Positions 8,427 to 16,539 of a DNA stretch of 42,656 nt are shown here, one piece after another. Origin of the DNA: a virus. The notes below the pieces were generated by a model that was not told the DNA's origin, made no database searches, and was given only the letters and a program-made list of their open reading frames with translations. The translations under genes and the position numbers were made by a program. The stretch lies in the IMG/VR virus record IMGVR_UViG_3300022934_000050, positions 1 to 42,656 of that record, one strand, 5' to 3'. Positions within the stretch are counted from its first letter, which is position 1, and each line of letters starts with the position of its first letter.

Positions 8427-11400
8427 ATGGCTACACCACTTCCCCCAGGATTACGGTTTGTTGATCCCTCCGAAATAGCGGGCGGCGGAAATGAACCGAA
8501 CGAGGAAAGCGAAGCCCCTTCTCTCCCAAAGGGGCTTCGCTTTATTGACCCGGCCGAGTTGTCGGCGTATCTGCCGACTGACGAAACCACGGCCCCTCCT
8601 CAATCCACCAGGGACCCCATCGCGGACGTAAGCAGTATTGCCGACAAAATGGCGAACCCTAACTATAAACCGTCGTTTGCGGAGTGGAAAAGGTATCGCG
8701 AATCTGAAGACGTTATTCCCGAAAACGGGGATTCTCTTTCGGAAAGGTTTTCGGGGATAATAGGGGAAACATTGGGCTATGTGAAAAACCTAGCCCGGGC
8801 CACTGCGGGAGAGATCGGAGAAACTACGATCAACGCTTCTCAGGGAGACTGGGCGGGAGCCGCAGAAAACCTTGAAACCCTTCTTACTTCTTACACTGAA
8901 GCGATGCTGCGAGGGACGATGGATCTAGGCATAATGTCTCGGTCAATCCACGAGGCCTACGGCCGGGGCAAAACTAAGAAGCCCGCGATTCAAGGGTTCC
9001 TTGGGGCCGACAGCTTAACAAAGATTGACCCCGCCGAGCTTGAGCAACTGAAAGAAAAGAAGCTCCGAACGCAATACGATTTAGAGATGGTCAACCGACA
9101 AGTTCAGGCCATCCGCGAAGCCGCACGAAGCGGGGACACGAATCTCTTGGAGTTCCTTTCAGGAAACGCCCCCATTGATTCAATCAATAACGACATTGGC
9201 GAGGGGGGCTCATACTTCTTGGACTTCCCGTCGTTGGTTTCAGGGGGCGCGGCCATGGCCCCGAAACTGTTAAACCGTGCCGCGTCCCGGGTATTGCAGG
9301 AAGGCGCGGAGGCGACGTTAAAAGGCACGACCCGAGCGGGGGCCGTGGCTGAGGAGTTATTAGAGGAAGCCCGACAAAGACCGCTCATAAGTGCGCTCTC
9401 GGCGGGCGCCGCGTCTGCCAAAATGCCGGACGTGGCGGCCGCGGCTGCAACAAGTGCCGCTACTGTTAAAACCCTCCATGAAGTCGCGGAGGCCGCCGCG
9501 GGCGTTGCATCCGGCCTCAAAAAACAACCCTCTGACGTCGGCATTTTTGAAAGGTTCGCAGGAGATGCCGCCAACGAATTGTGGAAACGCCGGATTGCCC
9601 AGGGCCTAACCAACCTGGGCGCAGATCGGCTAGCCCGTCCAGTCGGAACCCTGGCGGCCGGGGCTGGGTTAGGCGGCGGTGTTGGAGCGGCTTTCGGCGG
9701 GCTCGCTGGCGGGCTCGAAGGAATGGTTGAGGGATTAGCCGAGGGCATAGTCACGGGCGGCGCCTCTGCAAGCGCTATCGGGGCCGGGCGAGGACTCACG
9801 GGAGTGTCTCGGAAGGCGATGGAAGACAACGACATAAATTCTCTGAGAGCCGCAATTGCGGCTGACCCACTCGCGCCATCAGCTAAGTTTGATAAACTTG
9901 ACCGAGCAACCCAGTTGCAAATGGCGACCGTGGCCGCAGCAAATCCCGAGGTGCAAATCCGTTTTGTCCCTGAAGAGACGTTGAAAGCCCAGCTACTTAG
10001 CGACCAACAGCACGGGCAAGCGTTCTATGACCCTCGTTCCAAAAGTATCTGGGTGAATGCCGATTCCCCGAACTTGAAACAAGACTTCATGCATGAGGTC
10101 GGGGAAGCTTTGTGGGCCTCTCCCGCGATCAACAAGGCCGACATGGCCCAAGAATTTGAGCGTCTTTACGGACGACAAGGGCTGCGTGAGTTAGGCCGGG
10201 AGCTTATCCGAAAAGACACAAAGCACGGGGTCACGGGCAAGATGCTTTCGGACGAATCAGTAGAAGCACTTCTAGACCAAAAACTTTTAGCCGAGCCCGA
10301 GTTCATCCTTCGAGAAGTCTTTGCCGAGACATTCATGGACCTGACCGTGGACCAAGCTTTCTCTAAAGTTCGGCGGGGCCGGGGCTTTGGAAACACTCTC
10401 GACCGTTATTCTTTTGAGTCCCCCTTACTCCGCGCAGGGATCAAGGCCAAAGCCGACATCCTGTCTCGGCTCGGGTTTGACGTGTCGGACACAGGCGACC
10501 TGCGGTTGACTGAGAGAGACACTCAATTCGGAGATGTTCGGTTAAAGAACGATTTCCGCCTACGAAAAGCTGTTCGGAAGTATATGGCCGACGTGAAGAA
10601 CTATTACGGGGACGAGGCCAAGGCATTGAAAAGACATTCGGGGGGATCTCGCGTGGCTCTACAAGATTTGGCCAAGGCCCCGTATGCCGGGTGGGTTGCC
10701 CGGGCGGACGGCAGCTTTGAAAACGATTTTGCTGTTCTGAAAAACGGAATCGTCACGGCTAAGGACGGGGCTGAAATAGACGCGGCATTGAAAAAGCGGC
10801 AAGCGGACCTTTCCTCAGTCATTGGGCAAACGATAACAGGCGACCCACGCACGCGCTTGGGAGATGGTCAACAAGTCATCGACCTAGCGGGACCGCTCAA
10901 GGACCCTTCAGACCCGGCCCTCGGTCTGCGGCTCGACTCAAGCGGTAAACGGGTCTTCATCTCGGGTTCGGTTTTGCCAGAGCAGATATTTAATTTGTCA
11001 TCCCTTTCGGTGGAGGCTCGAAGCAACTTGCGAGATCTACAAGTAGCCATCAACACAGGAGACGTTTTCTCGGGTTGGTACCAGGCGATAGGAACGAGCC
11101 GTGGGAAAGAATTGAGTTGGCGGCGGAGCACTCAGAAAAACTTAGGAGACCTCCGCGTGTCTCAAAAGCAGTTCAAGCCGTTCGCGTTCTCTTTGTCCAA
11201 AGAGGGGAACTTGTCAACTACCGTTCTTGATGTAGGCGCCGCCTTCGAGAAAATGCGGCGTTGGAAAAACAATGGGAAGCTCAACGACTTGTGGGGAGGG
11301 AACCTGAGAGCCTTTCGGGAAGATCTGTTCCAATACCTGGACAACCACGGGCACGGCCTACCGGGGGATTCTAGCATAGGCGCGGCCAAACGCGATCAGA

Positions 11401-13700
11401 TCAACGCTTTTTTCGGGGCTGCAAGTAACAATACGCCGAATAAAATGTTCACCGAAACGATGAACACGGGGGAACCCGGCGGGGGCGGGTTGATTAGGTC
11501 ACTCCGTATAGATCGGCTGCACTCGATCAGGAGCACGCCCGCTAAGAATTGGCACTTTGACTACGAAAAGCAACGAATGAACCTGCGGCGGAAGCCTGAG
11601 AAAGAGTCCGCCAACACGCAGCGCGGGAAAACTACCCTTCCGACTTACGCCAAATTCAAGAAAACCGTCCTCGATAAGGACTCAAAGCGGGCCGTCTCGG
11701 TTCTTGATTTGGGCGCTGGTCAGGGCCACGGCTCGGCGGGGATGCGGGGCGCAGCGGTAACGAACGACGGCACAGACCTTTCGATCTTTGGTAAACCAGG
11801 TAAGAATCGCCGGACCATCAAGACTATGGAGCCTTTCCCTTACGGAAGTAAGGGTACCAACCCATCTAACTGGCAAGACGGTAAGCGCCCCGACTTCCTG
11901 ACTCATGAAGAAGTAACCGGGCAGTTTGACTACGTCTCGTCATTCAGCGTTTTGAATGTCTTGCGCGAGCCGTTGCGAAAGCAACTCTACAGCACCGCGG
12001 GCAGGTCTCTGAAAATGGGGGGCGAAGCTCATCTCACCGCTAGATCGGATATTTCCGCTACGAACAAAAAGCCCGGGGCCAAGGAAGGCTGGATGGTCAA
12101 GCAACAGGACGGGTCTTGGGCTTTTCAGATCGGCCTGTCGGCTGACCAAATGATTGCGGAAGCTAAAGAAGTATTGGGGGGAACTGATTACAGCTTTGAA
12201 AAAGGAAAGGACCTCAGCGGCTCCTACATCGTAATCAAGCGTACAAGAGCCAACGCTTCCTACGCCCCGCCAACCAAGCCGACTTTGACCGCGAAAAAGG
12301 CCACGGCCAAACGGCCAGGCGCAACGGTTACGCGAATTAGCAAGGTCAAAACTTGGGACGGCCAGGCCCGAACGTCCGACACGGGCGCCCCTCGATTCAA
12401 ATCACCCATTCAAGAATCTGCCACAGGGTTTGATGTGTTTATTGCGGGCAAACCTAAAGACTCCCGGTCCCGGGTATATACCAAGCCTAACATTGAGCGG
12501 GGGCTCGCCTCGTTAGATAACGCCTTGAAGAAAGTCGCACGGGACCCAGTCCGCATGGCCTCTCCGACGGGCTACCTTGAATTCATGGCTGACGCGGGCA
12601 TTGGCGGCAACGTGTTGGCCCCGCCCTCGATGCTTTCATTGATTTTGAAAAACCCCGCCGCTTACGTTGACCTTGTCACAGGAGGCTACCACGGGTCTCG
12701 AACGGCCCCGGGAACGCGTCAATCAGCGCTTGAGGGGCTAGATTCCACTCTAAAAATGCGGGAGGTTATCGGGGACGCGCCCCCACCGTTCGTCGCAGCT
12801 TTGCACCATCTTTGGGGGGTGTTATCCCGCCGACTTGCTCCCGTAGATCAAGAAGGACTGTGGCTTCGATTGGTCAACCACAAGCCCATCTTGGACGCGA
12901 TCCAATCGTCCATAGACGGGAACTACACCCTGAGTTCGAAAGAGTGGTCCTCATTAGTTTCGGCCGCCCGGGCCGCGAGTGAGAGTAGCGCGGGCAAGCT
13001 TGGCAACGGCGGGACCTCGAACGCCAACGCCATGCACAACCCTCTGAGACGCCTCAATGGAGATTGGGAGAAGTATGCGGACATCTATTCCGCCGACAAA
13101 TCTTCAGGCGACTCGGGCCGAGCCTATTGGAAACTTGTTACAGACGTGGGCGCCTTAGAAATTAAAAACAAAGTACAGCGTTTTGTGGGCCTGACTTTCG
13201 GGACCCCGGGCCTGATCATGGATCGCTGGAAGTTTGTTGAAATGCATCTCCCCACGTTGATGAAACGCTACCGGGTCAACCAACCCGGGGACCTGTTTCA
13301 GTATTCCGAGCAAAACGTCCCCTCTGACCCGTCCGGCATCTACGGGACTTTTGGGGACATCGACAACGCTGCCTCGGCCTTCTCAACCGCTTTTTACGAG
13401 GGGACTGAGATGGCCTTGGAACAAGCCATCGCAAACAGCCCCGAGCTACAGCAATTGTTGGGAGCCCATGCCAACGTGGGAGGCCTACATTGGATGGGCT
13501 GGAACGCGATTAAAAATGAAGCGGTGGGTCATTCAAGTTTGAACCTCACGCACGACCTGGTAAAATCGTTGGGTCGCGATAACATTACCGCGGACACTAT
13601 CCACCAGCATATCCAAAATGGAACCTATTACACAGAGGGAAACCAAGGAAACCAGCGACGACGACTCACCATTGATCGGGGGCGTGTTTACTCCGAGTAA
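8427..13700 (+). CDS. giant polyvalent internal virion protein, 1757 aa
   Basis: This is by far the largest gene, in the usual place for a podovirus ejection protein carrying several domains. The N-terminus has two copies of a LPxGLRFxDPxE(I/L) peptide (residues about 5-45). Gly/Ala-rich, probably membrane-active segments follow (about 270-470). Near residue 556 MHEVGEALW resembles a zinc-peptidase HExxH helix but has Glu where the second His should be, so it may be degenerate. Residues about 1090-1200 contain SVLDLGAGQGHG and a downstream FDYVSSFSVLNVL, the pattern of a SAM-dependent methyltransferase domain. The C-terminal 400 residues are unassigned and helical. Such multi-domain proteins are injected into the host with the genome (family knowledge). 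Activity of each domain is unproven. Confidence 0.75.
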   Translation: MATPLPPGLRFVDPSEIAGGGNEPNEESEAPSLPKGLRFIDPAELSAYLPTDETTAPPQSTRDPIADVSSIADKMANPNYKPSFAEWKRYRESEDVIPENGDSLSERFSGIIGETLGYVKNLARATAGEIGETTINASQGDWAGAAENLETLLTSYTEAMLRGTMDLGIMSRSIHEAYGRGKTKKPAIQGFLGADSLTKIDPAELEQLKEKKLRTQYDLEMVNRQVQAIREAARSGDTNLLEFLSGNAPIDSINNDIGEGGSYFLDFPSLVSGGAAMAPKLLNRAASRVLQEGAEATLKGTTRAGAVAEELLEEARQRPLISALSAGAASAKMPDVAAAAATSAATVKTLHEVAEAAAGVASGLKKQPSDVGIFERFAGDAANELWKRRIAQGLTNLGADRLARPVGTLAAGAGLGGGVGAAFGGLAGGLEGMVEGLAEGIVTGGASASAIGAGRGLTGVSRKAMEDNDINSLRAAIAADPLAPSAKFDKLDRATQLQMATVAAANPEVQIRFVPEETLKAQLLSDQQHGQAFYDPRSKSIWVNADSPNLKQDFMHEVGEALWASPAINKADMAQEFERLYGRQGLRELGRELIRKDTKHGVTGKMLSDESVEALLDQKLLAEPEFILREVFAETFMDLTVDQAFSKVRRGRGFGNTLDRYSFESPLLRAGIKAKADILSRLGFDVSDTGDLRLTERDTQFGDVRLKNDFRLRKAVRKYMADVKNYYGDEAKALKRHSGGSRVALQDLAKAPYAGWVARADGSFENDFAVLKNGIVTAKDGAEIDAALKKRQADLSSVIGQTITGDPRTRLGDGQQVIDLAGPLKDPSDPALGLRLDSSGKRVFISGSVLPEQIFNLSSLSVEARSNLRDLQVAINTGDVFSGWYQAIGTSRGKELSWRRSTQKNLGDLRVSQKQFKPFAFSLSKEGNLSTTVLDVGAAFEKMRRWKNNGKLNDLWGGNLRAFREDLFQYLDNHGHGLPGDSSIGAAKRDQINAFFGAASNNTPNKMFTETMNTGEPGGGGLIRSLRIDRLHSIRSTPAKNWHFDYEKQRMNLRRKPEKESANTQRGKTTLPTYAKFKKTVLDKDSKRAVSVLDLGAGQGHGSAGMRGAAVTNDGTDLSIFGKPGKNRRTIKTMEPFPYGSKGTNPSNWQDGKRPDFLTHEEVTGQFDYVSSFSVLNVLREPLRKQLYSTAGRSLKMGGEAHLTARSDISATNKKPGAKEGWMVKQQDGSWAFQIGLSADQMIAEAKEVLGGTDYSFEKGKDLSGSYIVIKRTRANASYAPPTKPTLTAKKATAKRPGATVTRISKVKTWDGQARTSDTGAPRFKSPIQESATGFDVFIAGKPKDSRSRVYTKPNIERGLASLDNALKKVARDPVRMASPTGYLEFMADAGIGGNVLAPPSMLSLILKNPAAYVDLVTGGYHGSRTAPGTRQSALEGLDSTLKMREVIGDAPPPFVAALHHLWGVLSRRLAPVDQEGLWLRLVNHKPILDAIQSSIDGNYTLSSKEWSSLVSAARAASESSAGKLGNGGTSNANAMHNPLRRLNGDWEKYADIYSADKSSGDSGRAYWKLVTDVGALEIKNKVQRFVGLTFGTPGLIMDRWKFVEMHLPTLMKRYRVNQPGDLFQYSEQNVPSDPSGIYGTFGDIDNAASAFSTAFYEGTEMALEQAIANSPELQQLLGAHANVGGLHWMGWNAIKNEAVGHSSLNLTHDLVKSLGRDNITADTIHQHIQNGTYYTEGNQGNQRRRLTIDRGRVYSE

Positions 13701-14043
13701 CGGCTCGACCGGATGGCCCGGGGGCGGGGGCGAGGACGACGACTGGGACGAGATCGATGAGAGCGACAACGCCGACAACGACCCACCAGAAACGCCCCAG
13801 GAACGCGCCGCCAAAATGGAAAACTTCCGTCTTTGGAACCTTTGGCAACGCGTCAAACCCAAGGTAATCGATTTTCAAGAGCTCGGGAGAACCGGGGAAA
13901 AGGCCATCATCTCCGACGGCCGGACGGCCATGCGAGCATCTCAGCGGGAACGATGGCGGGTATTTTCGCCGGAAGGGAAGCTGATTCAAACGCTCGCTGA
14001 CCTTTCCGAAATTTCAAAAATGCCGAAAGACTTTAAGGGTTGA
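13684..14043 (+). CDS. small acidic-linker protein of unknown function, 119 aa
   Basis: This is the last gene of the rightward operon. It has a Gly-rich and strongly acidic N-terminal section (GGGGEDDDWDEIDESDNADND) and a basic C-terminal domain with two Trp residues and FSPEGKLIQTLADLSEIS. GTG 13684 is chosen because a GGGG-containing stretch lies just upstream and the overlap with the preceding stop is 17 bases. An in-frame ATG at 13618 would overlap by 83 bases and lacks a visible ribosome site. No family was recognised. It ends about 110 bases before the terminator at 14154. Confidence 0.55.
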   Translation: MFTPSNGSTGWPGGGGEDDDWDEIDESDNADNDPPETPQERAAKMENFRLWNLWQRVKPKVIDFQELGRTGEKAIISDGRTAMRASQRERWRVFSPEGKLIQTLADLSEISKMPKDFKG

Positions 14044-14102
14044 TCCGGCGAGCTTGAGGGGTTACCTTAAAGCTGTTCCACGTTCGGCGGAACCACTCGG
14101 AA

Positions 14103-14120
14103 CGCTGCACTGAGGCAGCG
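14103..14120. other. short hairpin in the convergence region
   Basis: CGCTGC and GCAGCG form a 6-bp stem around a 6-base loop (ACTGAG). It has no following T-run. It lies between the last rightward gene and the strong terminator and may protect or pause the rightward transcript. Confidence 0.4.
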
Positions 14121-14153
14121 TCTGAGAGTCGGATTGGATACGCAAGAAAACAG

Positions 14154-14186
14154 AAGCCGCAGGAGCGTTACACCTGCGGCTTTTTT
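14154..14186. terminator. intrinsic, probably bidirectional terminator between convergent operons
   Basis: A perfect 10-bp stem (AAGCCGCAGG at 14154-14163 with CCTGCGGCTT at 14173-14182) encloses a 9-base loop and is followed by a T-run through 14186. On the other strand the hairpin is followed by a T-rich stretch (CTGTTTTC), so it may stop both the rightward late operon and the leftward replication operon, whose last gene ends at 14188. Confidence 0.85.
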
Positions 14187-14187
14187 G

Positions 14188-14439
14188 TTATCTATACGCA
14201 ATCTCGATCACGCTTTCTTCTTCTTCAGGTGGATCGTCCCGAGCGTTGACTTGATCAAGGACGGCCTTTTGAAAATCTTGCATTGCGTGGACTAGTTTTA
14301 TGTCGAGTTCCCCCGCCAGCTCGAATTCGGAGGCAATCGCACGCCATGCGTAATGTCTCACAATCTCCTCATGCAGTTGGTATCTGTCGCACAACGCGGC
14401 CAACACCTCCGACGGCTCAGGTCTTTTTTCAGTAGTCAT
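14188..14439 (-). CDS. small hypothetical protein, 83 aa
   Basis: This is the last gene of the leftward operon, ending two bases from the terminator. It is predicted mostly alpha-helical and acidic at the C-terminus (DDPPEEEESVIEI). No motif or family was recognised. The start ATG at 14439 is preceded by AAAAGT, the same weak leader type seen before other leftward genes. It follows the primase/helicase gene after 9 bases, so it is likely co-transcribed and could be a replication accessory factor (context only). Confidence 0.6.
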   Translation of the reverse strand: MTTEKRPEPSEVLAALCDRYQLHEEIVRHYAWRAIASEFELAGELDIKLVHAMQDFQKAVLDQVNARDDPPEEEESVIEIAYR

Positions 14440-14448
14440 ACTTTTATT

Positions 14449-16539
14449 CTAACGGATTATGGTTTTCGATACAGAAATTGTTGCATCTAGCAGACTCAAG
14501 GGAAGAGTCCATTTCCGGCCCTGGTTAGTTCGGTTGGCGCGGATCGGGTAGCCTTGGTCTCGCAGCTTGCCTAACTGTATCCCAAGCCAATGCGCGGCAT
14601 TACCGGACTTGGGAAGTAACACTCCCGCATCACAAAATTCTTGGTTTGCTGCCAAGACGATTTCAGAAGTTGTCCCTACATAGTCTCGCTCTGGCATCGC
14701 CTTCAGGAGTTGGCGCACAAATTCCAGTGCCAGGGTACTTGCGGAATTGACTTCTGAATGCTCTGTGACTTCTGGGTTGTGGTAGGCCTGGACCCCGAAC
14801 CGGACACTTTTTAAATCGGCCGGGATCTGCCAGTCATACAGATACTTCGCGAAAGCGGGAAGGGCCCCGAGTACTTCTACTTCTGAAGGCATCTGCTTGG
14901 GAACCCGCATCCGCAAAAACGAGATCTTTTCCTTGTTCGAAGCATTCAACGACGGCAGCGCAAACGATGACTCGGAATCTAGGTTGCAAGTGATCATGAT
15001 CCGCCCGGCCCAGGGTACGGAAACCGCCGGGCGCCCCTTGGCCTCGAAGACATGGTCTCTGTTCGCCACATACCGTTTCAAAATATTCCCGACCGCGTTA
15101 TGCTCTGGCCCAGTCAGCGGTGGTGGGTCGTCAGCAACCCAGGCGTAGTAAGCCTGCGCGTGAGAGTTGAACCTCGCTTGCTTGAAGAAAATGTCTGTCG
15201 AATCGATGCTGCCGCCGAATAGTTTACCAAACACTTTAGTGGCCAAAAAAGTCTTCCCGGCGCCTGTGCCCCCGGCGATTACGACCATGGGCCCTTGTTG
15301 AACCCTTTTCTGGACGGCTGATTGATACGCTGACGCCATCCACGAGCAAAACCAGTCGAATTGTTCACGGTCAACAAGAGAATCTTTTAACCAATCGATA
15401 ATGGCTGACGGGTCCCCCTCTTGCATAGGAGTGAGCTTCAGGGTAGAAGTATTTAGCACTATAGATTCCCCTATTTCATGAACCCCGGGCCGACAATGGA
15501 CCAAAGGCGCCCCCCCGGTAATGCGGTTGGTTTGGTTGACCTCGTCAATGATGCGGGCTTGATCTGCCCGAGCGATGCCGTGCGTATTAGTGAGCCAGGT
15601 TCGGAAGATCTCCATCGAGTTGTGGGTCCAGTGTCCCCGGCGGTTTTGGTAGTAGAAGAACTTCCCATCAAAGTAGACTTGAGAAATGACGTCCGCTTCT
15701 CGTCCCTCTGCCAGTTCCTTGGCCTTCTCTTCCCCCAAGAGCCCGGGATGGTTCCAGGGATAAAAAGTCGTGTCCACAAACGAGAAAATGCCGTCGTTGT
15801 CTATGATCCCCGAGGTCGGGTTCTCTTTACCTTCCCAAAATATATTGGTACGCCCCCCTAATTCAAAGGGCCTATCTTGAAGCTCTGGATACTTCTCAAT
15901 CAAAGCGCTTTGGACTTTGTCTAAGCTAATCTTCAAAACGGACTCCCTCGGCTGAATTACGTGTTCCCAAATGCGAAGCGCGTAGGGCTTGGATTCAACA
16001 ACCTCCCCGGTCAAAACGGGCTCTCGGCCGCTCCAGGTGTAGTATTTAGCGTAATCCTCAAGAGCGGTTACGTCCAACCGGAGGCGCCCGCTAAATAGGT
16101 CCTTGGCTCCTCCCCGTTGCCCGATCAGGTTTAGGTGCTTGGCGATAGACGCGAGCGCTTGCTTGACGTAGGACGGCTCAACACTGAGGGGTGTGTCAAA
16201 TAGCCATATGGCGTGGACCCCGCCGCTCTGGGAGGGGAGAACGATTGTCGGCCGGGTTGTCCATTTAGCCCGCTTTAGCCTCCGGTCGTCGAAACAATCG
16301 CTTCCCGGCTCGTCCGGTTCGTAGTCCGCCAGCAGCCCTAGAATTTTTGCCGGAGGGTTCGTCGATGATACCCGGCAGCCCTCGGTCTGCCCCACCAACG
16401 TGGAATACAAAAGCCACTCTGTATCGGGCTTTTGGAGGAGAGCTCTTAGCTCAGCTTTAGATTCCGCGGGCTTACTTTGCCCGGGAGTAAACGCGGGCGT
16501 GAAGGTGGTTGAGTCAACAAAGTTCTTGATTGCTTTCAT
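14449..16539 (-). CDS. primase-polymerase-like / SF3-type helicase protein, 696 aa
   Basis: The C-terminal part carries a P-loop GGTGAGKT (residues about 423-430), a Walker B-like YAWVADDPPP and an RIMITCN sensor segment, the arrangement of superfamily 3 / VapE-type phage helicases. The N-terminal 200 residues contain ILGLLADYEPDE and SQSGGVHAIWLF, resembling the acidic and SGxH motifs of archaeo-eukaryotic-type primases (AEP). A two-domain primase-helicase that opens and primes the phage origin is therefore likely. It overlaps the DNA polymerase gene by 4 bases (ATGA), indicating coupled translation. The primase assignment is less certain than the helicase. Confidence 0.8.
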   Translation of the reverse strand: MKAIKNFVDSTTFTPAFTPGQSKPAESKAELRALLQKPDTEWLLYSTLVGQTEGCRVSSTNPPAKILGLLADYEPDEPGSDCFDDRRLKRAKWTTRPTIVLPSQSGGVHAIWLFDTPLSVEPSYVKQALASIAKHLNLIGQRGGAKDLFSGRLRLDVTALEDYAKYYTWSGREPVLTGEVVESKPYALRIWEHVIQPRESVLKISLDKVQSALIEKYPELQDRPFELGGRTNIFWEGKENPTSGIIDNDGIFSFVDTTFYPWNHPGLLGEEKAKELAEGREADVISQVYFDGKFFYYQNRRGHWTHNSMEIFRTWLTNTHGIARADQARIIDEVNQTNRITGGAPLVHCRPGVHEIGESIVLNTSTLKLTPMQEGDPSAIIDWLKDSLVDREQFDWFCSWMASAYQSAVQKRVQQGPMVVIAGGTGAGKTFLATKVFGKLFGGSIDSTDIFFKQARFNSHAQAYYAWVADDPPPLTGPEHNAVGNILKRYVANRDHVFEAKGRPAVSVPWAGRIMITCNLDSESSFALPSLNASNKEKISFLRMRVPKQMPSEVEVLGALPAFAKYLYDWQIPADLKSVRFGVQAYHNPEVTEHSEVNSASTLALEFVRQLLKAMPERDYVGTTSEIVLAANQEFCDAGVLLPKSGNAAHWLGIQLGKLRDQGYPIRANRTNQGRKWTLPLSLLDATISVSKTIIR

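Noticed and set aside
9104-9835. 243-codon leftward frame opposite the giant internal protein
   Set aside because: Low-complexity Ala/Pro/Ser sequence typical of an antisense shadow of an Ala/Gly-rich gene. No promoter or ribosome site, and the sense frame is far longer and protein-like.
10091-10105. Active zinc metallopeptidase (HExxH) in the giant protein
   Set aside because: The motif reads HEVGE. The second His is absent, so an active gluzincin site cannot be claimed without structure. Kept only as a possible degenerate domain.
15478-15861. 127-codon rightward frame opposite the primase-helicase
   Set aside because: Antisense to clear helicase coding sequence and isolated from other rightward genes.
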